From assembly GCA_902385155.1 (NCBI GenBank), contig CABMEP010000044.1, positions 1 to 37,938 of the forward strand: DNA of 37,938 nt. The letters are read 5' to 3'. The DNA comes from an uncultured archaeon (GTDB lineage: Archaea > Micrarchaeota > Micrarchaeia > CABMEP01). Below are positions 1 through 5,939 of this stretch, one piece after another; positions within the stretch are counted from its first letter, which is position 1; every line of letters starts with the position of its first letter. The translations under genes were made by a program, and so were the position numbers. Below the pieces are notes generated by a model. The model had not been told where the DNA came from. It was given only the letters and a program-made list of their open reading frames with translations, and ran no database searches.

Positions 1-35
1 GAGACACGAATCAGGCGAAATCCACCTAGGCAATC

Positions 36-44
36 TATTTAAAT
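36..44 (+). promoter_or_regulatory. TATA box of the recombinase-like gene
   Basis: TATTTAAAT is centred 25 nt upstream of the ATG at 65. No ribosome-binding site precedes the ATG, so the transcript is probably leaderless. Confidence 0.55.
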
Positions 45-64
45 CGTCAAAATGAACGACAGGT

Positions 65-667
65 ATGAGGGCTGCGATCTACCATCACGCCGAGAAAGGC
101 ACCCCCCCTGAAGAGACAGCCAAGCAGCTCAAAGAAATTGAGGAATACTGCAAGACACGCGGTTTCGAGCTCACTCAGATCTACCGTGATGCCGATGAGG
201 GAGATGGCCGGCAGAGACCAATGTTCGTCCAGTTCATGAAAGATGCCAACCGCAAGAAGTTCGACATTGTTGTAGTCTGGTCATTCAAGAACTTCCGTAA
301 GTCTGCCGGGGCCAGGGACTTAAAGCATGTAGTGGCCTTGAAAGATGCTGGGATTGGATTTGTCAGTTACCAAGAGACTTTCTTTGACACTTTGAACAGT
401 GGGTCAAGCGCGCTGGTGCCAATGATGAGATGGATATCGGAAGATGAGAACAAATTAGTGAGCGACCGCATGAAAACAGGAATCGAAAAGGCGAAGAGGC
501 AGGGAATCAGCGTAGGGAGGCCTAGGATCCAGATAGACACTCAAAAAGCAGTAGAAATGCAGAAACAGGGTATGTCTCTCAGGGAAATCTCCAAGGCGCT
601 AGGGGCGTCAAAGGAGACAGTCAGGCAGGCTTTGATTGGATCCGGCTTACAGACCAAGAAATCATAG
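65..667 (+). CDS. serine recombinase (resolvase)-like protein, catalytic residues lost
   Basis: The 200-residue protein follows the serine resolvase layout: an N-terminal resolvase fold (about 1-150), the SDRMKTGIEKAKRQG segment leading into the conserved GRP, and a C-terminal helix-turn-helix (about 160-195, SLREISKALGASKETV). By gamma-delta resolvase numbering Tyr6 is kept, but Arg8 is His and the nucleophile Ser10 is Glu. The usual DRLSR motif is KNFRK, so Asp67, Arg68 and Arg71 are also replaced. The arginine near residue 50 (RQRP) and that of the SDR segment remain. Such a protein should bind DNA but not cut it by the serine mechanism. It converges on the cassette-like array. A DNA-binding regulator derived from a recombinase is the best inference. 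Confidence 0.85.
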   Translation: MRAAIYHHAEKGTPPEETAKQLKEIEEYCKTRGFELTQIYRDADEGDGRQRPMFVQFMKDANRKKFDIVVVWSFKNFRKSAGARDLKHVVALKDAGIGFVSYQETFFDTLNSGSSALVPMMRWISEDENKLVSDRMKTGIEKAKRQGISVGRPRIQIDTQKAVEMQKQGMSLREISKALGASKETVRQALIGSGLQTKKS

Positions 668-810
668 GAATATGTTAGAATTTCCAGCAAAATCCCATTT
701 TAGCCATACCTGAACTCAGAAGTTGCTGTCCGTCAAACTCCTCTTTGTTCGTAAGCTACGTTCAAGATTTCGTCGCCCCTCTTACGGACGTTTCTGGGGC
801 GAATAGCTAC
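668..810. other. intergenic region between convergent genes
   Basis: This stretch lies between the 3' ends of the recombinase-like gene and the HNH gene. It holds short inverted repeats (CGTAAG near 750 with CTTACG at 781; GTCCGT near 728 with ACGGAC at 784). No copy of the array repeat and no convincing ORF was seen. It could serve termination or mark the end of the array. Confidence 0.3.
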
Positions 811-1203
811 CTAGAAACCAAATCCAGGTGAGCGAGGTAGCTTAGGTTGGGGTAATGCAAATGGGTTTGTGTTTCTTACCTTCGCATGTTTCCTTTTCTT
901 TTCAATTTTTTGCACGTTTTCTTTATGTGTTTTCTTCGCATGATGATTTGGGCATAATGCTTGTAAATTCTTCACACTTGTACGGCCGCCCGTATCAACT
1001 CTTTTTATGTGGTCAAAATGAGGGGTAACACCATCGCGATTAAAATGTACTTTACATCCCGGCCAGGCACACTTGTCCTTTTGTCTTTGTAGAACCTCAT
1101 TTTTTTGCGAAGCGGTGGGATTAACTCTTTCATACTGCGTTTTAGATTCGCCCCAAACACTAAGTGGTTTTGTGTTACTCAGACTAAAAGGACTTCTTGC
1201 CAT
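811..1203 (-). CDS. HNH endonuclease family protein
   Basis: The 130-residue protein has a zinc-HNH fold: CAWPGC, then HFDHIKRVDTGG carrying the catalytic histidine region, then NLQALCPNHHAKKT with the second metal-binding pair and the terminal His. A basic, proline-containing tail follows. HNH proteins of this size cut or nick DNA and occur in mobile elements, restriction and defence loci. The start at 1203 is chosen because GGTGAG lies just upstream; an in-frame Met six codons earlier falls inside that site. The stop of the preceding small membrane gene (1208) lies inside the ribosome-binding region, so translation is probably coupled. The region is AT-rich compared with the rest of the window, which suggests recent transfer. 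Confidence 0.85.
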   Translation of the reverse strand: MARSPFSLSNTKPLSVWGESKTQYERVNPTASQKNEVLQRQKDKCAWPGCKVHFNRDGVTPHFDHIKRVDTGGRTSVKNLQALCPNHHAKKTHKENVQKIEKKRKHAKVRNTNPFALPQPKLPRSPGFGF

Positions 1204-1207
1204 ATTC

Positions 1208-1357
1208 TCACCTTTTAACAAACAAACTGCCCACCAGGATCAAAATACCAAGATACACAACTGGCTGGATATTGACGAGTGCCCCAAGCACGATTACAAC
1301 TATCCCTAATTGAGAGTATACATTCAATTGACTTAGACTAACTTGGTTTTTTGCCAT
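1208..1357 (-). CDS. small two-helix membrane protein
   Basis: Direct translation of the minus strand gives a 49-residue protein starting MAKNQVSLSQ. Two hydrophobic stretches (about 17-30 and 32-47) are separated by NIQP, and the protein ends VKR. It sits directly upstream of the HNH gene, with its TGA overlapping the HNH ribosome-binding site. No family was recognised. The tight coupling and hydrophobicity make it likely real. A role as a partner of the nuclease or as a small toxin or holin-like peptide is conceivable but not shown. Confidence 0.6.
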   Translation of the reverse strand: MAKNQVSLSQLNVYSQLGIVVIVLGALVNIQPVVYLGILILVGSLFVKR

Positions 1358-1397
1358 AGTTTCATCATCAACATGCCCTATTTTTAATATGTTTCAA

Positions 1398-1425
1398 ACT
1401 CTCTTAGCACTTCCAATACTCTCTA
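1398..1425 (-). repeat. array repeat copy 1
   Basis: Minus strand: TAG stop of the 109-residue gene, then AGAG, then TATTGGAAGTGCTAAGAGAG. It matches the core of the other copies except for one base. Confidence 0.8.
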
Positions 1426-1752
1426 CTTCTCTTTGAACTCGCGTATGGCGAGTATTAGTAATTCTTTCATTTCACGCATATGGTGCTCCATCCTTGCTTT
1501 TCTAAACTCATAACTGCTGGTGACCAAATCAAACTTTTCATTCTCTCCTTCACTATTGATTTGATCCTCAAGCACTTTACCTCGCCGATATAACACCCAG
1601 TCTTGGTATTCCATTTGTGTAATCTTTTTAGCAACATCATACATCTTTTGGTACGCAGTCGCAGCGTCCTGTTTCTTCAACAGACCAAGGATATCTTTGA
1701 TATCCTTTGAATCGATTTTGATATCAGGTAGATTACCAGTCATTCCAACCAT
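1423..1752 (-). CDS. uncharacterised helical protein in the cassette-like array
   Basis: The 109-residue protein is charged and mostly helical by composition, with no membrane segment and no recognised domain. The first half (DIKIDSKDIKDILGLLKKQD) and the last half (RKARMEHHMREMKELLILAIREFKEK) look amphipathic. The first Met (1752) directly abuts repeat copy 2; a second in-frame Met at 1743 is equally possible. It ends at repeat copy 1. Composition is AT-rich like its neighbours. Its function is unknown; a small nuclease-associated or immunity-type protein would fit the context but is only inference. Confidence 0.6.
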   Translation of the reverse strand: MVGMTGNLPDIKIDSKDIKDILGLLKKQDAATAYQKMYDVAKKITQMEYQDWVLYRRGKVLEDQINSEGENEKFDLVTSSYEFRKARMEHHMREMKELLILAIREFKEK

Positions 1753-1773
1753 CTCTTAGCACTTCTAACATTA
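1751..1773 (-). repeat. array repeat copy 2
   Basis: Minus strand: TAA stop of the second HNH gene followed by TGTTAGAAGTGCTAAGAG, which runs straight into the ATG of the next gene. Confidence 0.8.
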
Positions 1774-2112
1774 TTTGCGGTTTAAATATTGTTTAACCGG
1801 ATCTGCCACAGTATTTTCATTGATACCCTTGACACCGTTGGATATACAATATTCTGTTTTGAACCAATCAGATAACTCTTTTTTACCGTGACTCGAATTG
1901 CAACTCCCACAACAAATCGCAACATCCTTCATTTGCAGCCCGTCTTTCCAATAGAACGGCCCATTGGAATTGAAATGTTCAATTGTCGCAGAATCTCTTC
2001 GGTTGCTACGGTCGTACGGATAAATCATTTTTTTATGACAATATACACATCTCTGGTCCCTTTCACGGATTTTTAGCAATTCGTTATCCGGGATTCCAAA
2101 TTTGTTTGACAT
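1771..2112 (-). CDS. HNH endonuclease family protein
   Basis: The 113-residue protein begins MSNKFGIPDNELLKIRERD. It carries RCVYCHKK (first CxxC), then SATIEHFNSNG with the His of the HNH core, then ICCGSCNSSHGKKELSDWF (second Cys pair and the HNH Asn/His region). This is a compact zinc HNH nuclease distinct from the one at 811-1203. The Met at 2112 is preferred over an upstream in-frame start that would read back through the repeat and the previous gene's 3' end. It lies between repeat copies 2 and 3 and is AT-rich. Likely substrate is DNA; the biological role is unknown. Confidence 0.8.
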   Translation of the reverse strand: MSNKFGIPDNELLKIRERDQRCVYCHKKMIYPYDRSNRRDSATIEHFNSNGPFYWKDGLQMKDVAICCGSCNSSHGKKELSDWFKTEYCISNGVKGINENTVADPVKQYLNRK

Positions 2113-2120
2113 AACTAATA

Positions 2121-2152
2121 CACTCTCAGAACTTCCAACACTATTTCGTCTT
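2121..2152 (-). repeat. array repeat copy 3
   Basis: Minus strand: AAGACGAAATAG (the last codons and stop of the hydrolase gene), then TGTTGGAAGTTCTGAGAG. The similarity to copies 4 and 8 extends into the coding end. Confidence 0.8.
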
Positions 2153-2722
2153 CGCCATCCCCAGCAGCTCTTTAAGGACAACCGGGAGCTTGGTGACCTC
2201 ATCGCTTCCGCTGAAATGGCCCTTGTCCTTCTCTATTATGATCCTGGCCCCTAACCTATTCTTGTAAGTCTCCGCGTTCTCAAGAGGGACATAAGGGTCA
2301 TTGTTGGAGAACACCGCCACGAAGTTGCGGGTGGTCTTCCTTATCCTGTCAAAGTCGATCGGAGTCTCGAACCATGGCTTCACTATCTTCCTCTCCTCTT
2401 TCGTCCGGGTGGCCATGGGAGTCAATGAGACCCATCCGGCCACGAATACCGCCCCGCCTATCTTCGCATCTACAGTCTGTAGGTATCTGAGCACAGCCTG
2501 GCATCCGATGCTATGCCCCACAAAAAACGTGTCCTTGTCCGCCTTTTTCACGACGCCAGCGAGGAAAGAGACCCATTTCCCTATGTCCGGCGCCTCGGAT
2601 TCAGGCATTGATGGGACTTCCACAATGTACCCCTTGGCCTCCAGCTCCTTCTTGAGCCACGGGAACCATCCCTCTTCGGGATATCCTTCCCATCCATGGA
2701 TTATGAAGACGCGTTTCGGCAT
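2141..2722 (-). CDS. RBBP9/YdeN-type alpha/beta hydrolase
   Basis: The 193-residue protein has the features of the RBBP9/YdeN serine hydrolase family: FIIHGWEG after strand 1 (about 6-13), the nucleophile elbow GHSIG (Ser71), Asp142 in NNDPYVP and His169 in KGHFS. Length matches the family. It is soluble, with no signal peptide. Substrates of the family are poorly defined; small esters or peptides are possible. It sits between repeat copies 3 and 4 and ends AKTK, a terminus shared with two unrelated array proteins. Its base composition is more GC-rich than that of the HNH genes, so the array members look to have different histories. Confidence 0.9.
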   Translation of the reverse strand: MPKRVFIIHGWEGYPEEGWFPWLKKELEAKGYIVEVPSMPESEAPDIGKWVSFLAGVVKKADKDTFFVGHSIGCQAVLRYLQTVDAKIGGAVFVAGWVSLTPMATRTKEERKIVKPWFETPIDFDRIRKTTRNFVAVFSNNDPYVPLENAETYKNRLGARIIIEKDKGHFSGSDEVTKLPVVLKELLGMAKTK

Positions 2723-2734
2723 TTTACAAACTTT

Positions 2735-2764
2735 TTATTAGCACTTCCAACACTATCTTGTCTT
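2735..2764 (-). repeat. array repeat copy 4
   Basis: Minus strand: AAGACAAGATAG (coding end and stop of the Fic gene), then TGTTGGAAGTGCTAATAA. It lies 19 nt upstream of the next gene's ATG. Confidence 0.8.
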
Positions 2765-3646
2765 CAGGTATCTTCCGTACTCCTTGATGTATCTCTTGAA
2801 GAACCACTGGAGGAATATCAGGTCGTTGCCCTTCACCTGCGACCTCTCCAGCGAAGTGTAGTAGCTGCTCCTCTTCGAAGACGGTATGTTAAGCATAGGG
2901 AATCCATGCCTGTTCAGGACGAAATTCATCAGCAACCTGCTCATCCTGCCGTTACCATCTCCGAACGGATGTATAGTGACCAGTTTCAGATGGATGAGCG
3001 CCGCTAGTTCAATCGGATGCGTTCTCGCCTTGCTCTTGTCATACCATCTGAAAAGCTCCTTCAGCAGGACAGGCACTTCAGCCGGAGAAGGCGGCATGAA
3101 CTTACTGCCGGTTATCCCTACCTGATGTTCCCTTATCCTGCCTGCGATGTCTGGTTTCGTGCCACTGAATAACATATCGTGCCAAAAGAGAAGAATCTGG
3201 AGAGAGAGATCCTTCTTGTAATCCAGTATCTCGTAGAAAACCTTCCTGTGGGCTTCCGCCTCTTTTATATCGTCCAGCGGTTTCGATTTCGGAGTGGTTC
3301 CTCGCTCTAGCAGGTCCGCGGTCTCCCTGTAGGTGAGTTTCGAGCCCTCTATCCTGTTCGTATCATAGGTGAACTTGATCATGAAATGCTCTAGTTCTTT
3401 GTTCTTGGAGGAGACGGGCATCCCCTTCTGCTCCCTTTCGTATCCCCGCTTGATCCCATCGAGCTGCATGAACCACCTGTCCTTGTAGATGTGGTAGATG
3501 AACTCGCGCTGCAGCTCGGCGATGTTCTTCGGGACAGTCTTCCCAAGATATAGCTCCTTCTTTTGCACTTTCCCTTTCTCCCTTATGCTGTGCTCCAGGT
3601 AGTAGTACTCTTGGCTCCCGATAACGCGTTTCTTTATGGATACCAT
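2753..3646 (-). CDS. Fic family protein (putative AMP transferase)
   Basis: The 297-residue protein contains the complete Fic motif HPFGDGNGRMSR at 226-237 (catalytic His226, Asn232, Arg234, Arg237). About 125 residues earlier is an inhibitory-helix motif, TNRIEG (96-101), of the form [S/T]xxxE[G/N]. Fic enzymes with an N-terminal inhibitory helix normally transfer AMP from ATP to target proteins and are self-inhibited by the Glu of that helix. Residues 1-60 resemble the N-terminus of the second Fic protein at 4841-5812 (shared EYYYLE, LGK and P-K motifs), so the two are paralogous. A TATA box 26 nt upstream indicates a leaderless transcript and an independent promoter inside the array. The protein ends LKTR. 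Confidence 0.92.
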   Translation of the reverse strand: MVSIKKRVIGSQEYYYLEHSIREKGKVQKKELYLGKTVPKNIAELQREFIYHIYKDRWFMQLDGIKRGYEREQKGMPVSSKNKELEHFMIKFTYDTNRIEGSKLTYRETADLLERGTTPKSKPLDDIKEAEAHRKVFYEILDYKKDLSLQILLFWHDMLFSGTKPDIAGRIREHQVGITGSKFMPPSPAEVPVLLKELFRWYDKSKARTHPIELAALIHLKLVTIHPFGDGNGRMSRLLMNFVLNRHGFPMLNIPSSKRSSYYTSLERSQVKGNDLIFLQWFFKRYIKEYGRYLKTR

Positions 3647-3667
3647 GGAAATCTTTACCCCTACATA

Positions 3668-3677
3668 TTTATAAAAT
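3668..3677 (-). promoter_or_regulatory. TATA box of the first Fic gene
   Basis: On the minus strand ATTTTATAAA is centred about 26 nt upstream of the ATG at 3646, which suggests a leaderless transcript. Confidence 0.55.
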
Positions 3678-3725
3678 TAACCATTTTAGATGAAATGTAG
3701 AGGTAAGACAAATGGATCAAGTCGG

Positions 3726-3750
3726 CTCTCTCTTAGCACTTCCAACACTT
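3726..3750 (-). repeat. array repeat copy 5
   Basis: Minus strand AGTGTTGGAAGTGCTAAG plus AGAG, 8 nt after the TGA of the DUF1801 gene at 3759. The next gene has its own promoter about 50 nt further on, so this copy belongs to the 3' end of its gene and not to the 5' end of the next. Confidence 0.8.
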
Positions 3751-3758
3751 TCTCTGAT

Positions 3759-4160
3759 TCAGCCCTTTGATGGCCTGCTCTTCGCTATCCTCACGCTCGC
3801 TTTCACGAGCCTCTTCACCAATGATACCGGGATCCTCTCGTCCAGCGGAATCTGCACGGATGCCTTCGTGGTGATATACTTCGCGAGCTCATCCTTGTGG
3901 TCCTCTATCGTCGGGGGCGGGAACAGGAGCACTATGTACGATTTCCGGAGACCGAACCAGGCGAACATCCCGTTGTAGTAATAACCTGGATAGGAATACC
4001 CCGGTGTTTGAAAATAAGCCATGGTCTCTATCGCTCCGGGCGCCGCTTCCTTTATTGCCGCCCTGATCGTCTTCAGATTGATCTGGACATCCTTCGGGCA
4101 CTTCGCTATGTAGGCGTCCACGTCTTTGGATCCGGACTCCTTGGATATGCGTTTGGCCAT
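3759..4160 (-). CDS. DUF1801 (YdhG-like) protein
   Basis: The 133-residue protein matches the DUF1801/YdhG alpha+beta fold: an N-terminal helix pair (DVDAYIAKCPKDVQINLKTIRAAIKEAAPG), the ETMAYFQTPGY strand, a hydrophobic core strand around MFAWFGLRKSYIVLLF, and a C-terminal VSLVKRLVKASVRI helix. Members are small cytosolic proteins; a Bacillus relative has been described as an iron chaperone, but the general function is not established. It is preceded by a second DUF1801 gene (4207-4572), so the family occurs twice in tandem here. It ends at repeat copy 5. Confidence 0.85.
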   Translation of the reverse strand: MAKRISKESGSKDVDAYIAKCPKDVQINLKTIRAAIKEAAPGAIETMAYFQTPGYSYPGYYYNGMFAWFGLRKSYIVLLFPPPTIEDHKDELAKYITTKASVQIPLDERIPVSLVKRLVKASVRIAKSRPSKG

Positions 4161-4166
4161 GTTTTC

Positions 4167-4190
4167 CCTTCTTATGCTTCAATCACAACA
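4167..4190 (-). repeat. possible degenerate array repeat (copy 6)
   Basis: Minus strand GTGATTGAAGCATAAGAAG lies between the two DUF1801 genes. It resembles the core with a gap and several changes. The placement fits, but the match is weak. Confidence 0.3.
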
Positions 4191-4206
4191 GCATCCCTAA
4201 CTCGTT

Positions 4207-4572
4207 CTATCTCTTCTCCTCGTTCATCCTCGCTTTCTCTTTCAGCATCCTCTTCATGATCGTGACGGGCGCCTTCTGGTCAAACCTGATCTGTATTGTC
4301 TTGTTTCCTGTCTTGTATCCTTTTTCCGCGAGCGCCTTGCGGTCCTTGCTCTTGAGGTGGAACGCCAGGCCGAAGTCGACGTGATCCTTCAATGCGACGA
4401 AACCAGCGAGAAGGCCGTGGTACTTGTAGAATGGGATGCCCCAGCTTATGCTCTCCTCCGCGCCCGGGACTGCTGATCTTATCATCTTCCTGACCTCCTT
4501 AAGTTTCGGGCGCGCCTCCTTCGGCATGCTGGCGATGTACTCATTGACGTTCTTCGCTTTGTAGTTCTGCAT
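4207..4572 (-). CDS. DUF1801 (YdhG-like) protein
   Basis: The 121-residue protein is a typical DUF1801 member: VNEYIASMPKEARPKLKEVRKMIRSAVPGAEESISWGIPFY at the N-terminus, HGLLAGFVALKDHVDFGLAF in the core strands, and APVTIMKRMLKEK at the end. It is only distantly similar to its neighbour at 3759-4160. A good ribbosome-binding site (AAGGAGGGAG) stands just upstream of the ATG. Between it and the second Fic gene lies a structured GC-rich element. Cytosolic; precise role unknown. Confidence 0.88.
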   Translation of the reverse strand: MQNYKAKNVNEYIASMPKEARPKLKEVRKMIRSAVPGAEESISWGIPFYKYHGLLAGFVALKDHVDFGLAFHLKSKDRKALAEKGYKTGNKTIQIRFDQKAPVTIMKRMLKEKARMNEEKR

Positions 4573-4611
4573 ATCTCCCTCCTTTAGCTGGAGAGATGGG
4601 AATAAAAAGTA

Positions 4612-4700
4612 AAAGGAGAGGGCTTACGCCCTCTTCCCGAAGCCGGAACCCAGGTTCCGGCGGCCTCCCGACCGTCCTCGCGGATCCGAAGCAAAAGCAC
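4612..4700 (-). ncRNA. candidate structured RNA or hairpin terminator region
   Basis: This GC-rich patch lies in an otherwise AT-rich 268-nt gap. It holds a perfect 7-bp stem with a TTAC loop (AGAGGGC 4617-4623, GCCCTCT 4628-4634) and a stem CCGGAA/TTCCGG around 4643-4660. On the minus strand the first hairpin is followed by a T-rich tract (TTTTACTTTTTATT, about 4600-4614), and GTTATAAAC near 4750 could be the promoter of a minus-strand transcript. It does not fold as a tRNA and has no T-loop. It might be a small RNA, a terminator, or an old repeat. Confidence 0.3.
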
Positions 4701-4810
4701 AAAATAGATTCTTTTTTGACTAGTATCTTACATTTATTATGCTTTTTGTGTTATAAACTATATCGTCGTTATTTTTAGGCATACATTAAGAACAGAAAAT
4801 GTAAGATAAG

Positions 4811-4819
4811 TTAATAAAG
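4811..4819 (+). promoter_or_regulatory. TATA box of the second Fic gene
   Basis: TTAATAAAG is centred 26 nt upstream of the ATG at 4841. No ribosome-binding site is visible, so the mRNA is probably leaderless. Confidence 0.5.
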
Positions 4820-4840
4820 GTCATCGCACAATATATTATT

Positions 4841-5812
4841 ATGGGGATAAGGAAAAAGACAGTGAACGGTCAGGAATACTACTATCTGGAGGAAACAATA
4901 AGGCTAGAGACGCCCAAAGTCTATTCGCTGTTCCTTGGGAAAAGGATACCTCCGAAGCGCACGCTTGAGGAGAAGAGAAAAGAGCTCCTGGAAAAGATCT
5001 ACGCGAATCTGCTGGACAATGCCGAGCGCAGGTACCTGACAAAAGAGCAACTGATAGAGGTGGAGAAGCAGAGAAGGAGGTATCTCCAGAGAGTGAAGGG
5101 ACTAGGCAAGGCGAAACAGGAGGAGAAGGAAGAGATAGACACCGTGAATTTCGTCTACACCACCCTGACCACCGAGGGTGTTCCCGTAACAAGGGAAGAC
5201 GCCGACCTGGCCTACCGGTTCGCCGGAAAGAACGTGAGGGGGATCAGAGACGAGAACCTGAACGTTGCGCTTGACATGATAAACGGGCTGAGATACCTGA
5301 AGGAAAGCAAAAAGGGGATTTCAAGAGGGTTCATACTAGACCTTCATAAAATCATTATGGAGGCGTACAAAGACAAGAATCCTGGGAAGTTCAGAACTAA
5401 ACAAGCCTACATATACCTCAAGAGCCACGAGAGGGCCGAAGAGATAAGGTTCAGGCCCCCTGCTCCAAGCAAGATAGAAGGCAAGATCGCCGAGCTCGTC
5501 GAATGGTACAATCTGAATATGGGGAAGCTCAACGCGGTGGAGTTGGCCGCGCTGCTGCACCTCCGCTTGTACATGATCCATCCGTTCGATGACGGGAACA
5601 AGAGGATGTCCCGCCTGCTCTTCAACAAGGCGTTCTTCGATTCCGGCTACCCGATGCTGAACATATCGAAGGAGACCCAGAGCTATTTCGATGCGCTGAT
5701 CAGATCCGCCGAGAAAGAGGATGAGAAACCGTTCGTGCTGTTCGTCGCGGAGCAGCTCATAGCGTACATGCGCGCTAGATTCAACAAAGGAGCGCGCACA
5801 GCCGGTTCTTGA
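4841..5812 (+). CDS. Fic family protein with GNKR motif
   Basis: The 323-residue protein carries HPFDDGNKRMSR at 247-258. It differs from the canonical Fic motif by Lys254 in place of the second Gly, a change shared with Doc-type proteins, where it goes with altered chemistry. An inhibitory-type motif TLTTEG (108-113) lies at the equivalent place to that of the first Fic protein. The N-terminal 60 residues (EYYYLE, FLGKRIPP) match the paralog at 2753-3646. It is the only plus-strand gene in the array and has its own promoter, yet the repeat copy after its 3' end keeps the orientation of the other copies. Activity could be AMPylation or phosphate transfer. Confidence 0.9.
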   Translation: MGIRKKTVNGQEYYYLEETIRLETPKVYSLFLGKRIPPKRTLEEKRKELLEKIYANLLDNAERRYLTKEQLIEVEKQRRRYLQRVKGLGKAKQEEKEEIDTVNFVYTTLTTEGVPVTREDADLAYRFAGKNVRGIRDENLNVALDMINGLRYLKESKKGISRGFILDLHKIIMEAYKDKNPGKFRTKQAYIYLKSHERAEEIRFRPPAPSKIEGKIAELVEWYNLNMGKLNAVELAALLHLRLYMIHPFDDGNKRMSRLLFNKAFFDSGYPMLNISKETQSYFDALIRSAEKEDEKPFVLFVAEQLIAYMRARFNKGARTAGS

Positions 5813-5819
5813 ACACCCC

Positions 5820-5843
5820 CGCTCGCAACGCTTCCAACACTTC
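5820..5843 (-). repeat. array repeat copy 7
   Basis: Minus strand GGAAGTGTTGGAAGCGTTGC, then GAGCG. It lies just past the stop of the plus-strand Fic gene but has the same orientation as the other copies. Confidence 0.65.
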
Positions 5844-5847
5844 CTAT

Positions 5848-5883
5848 TGTAGTTAACAAAAATCAATAGTTTTGTTAACTACA
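5848..5883. terminator. perfect 14-bp inverted repeat between convergent genes
   Basis: TGTAGTTAACAAAA (5848-5861) and TTTTGTTAACTACA (5870-5883) are exact inverse complements around an 8-nt loop. The A-run and T-run flank the loop. The element sits between two convergent genes and between repeat copies 7 and 8. It could be a bidirectional terminator, a protein-binding palindrome, or part of a recombination site. Confidence 0.6.
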
Positions 5884-5908
5884 CAGAAAGCGGCGCTTCA
5901 TCCGAACC

Positions 5909-5939
5909 AGCTCTCTCAGCATTAATGCTATCTCGTCTT
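5909..5939 (-). repeat. array repeat copy 8
   Basis: Minus strand: AAGACGAGATAG (coding end and stop of the HD gene), then CATTAATGCTGAGAGAG. The coding end matches copies 3 and 4 closely; the middle is diverged. Confidence 0.7.

Noticed and set aside
4596-4778. 60-codon plus-strand ORF in the gap before the second Fic gene
   Set aside because: It reads through hairpins and an AT-rich tract, and its composition looks random. The region is better seen as structured non-coding DNA.
5848-5883. Palindrome as a classical integron attC core
   Set aside because: GTTAAC arms do not satisfy GTTRRRY/RYYYAAC, and no IntI-type gene is present in this window.
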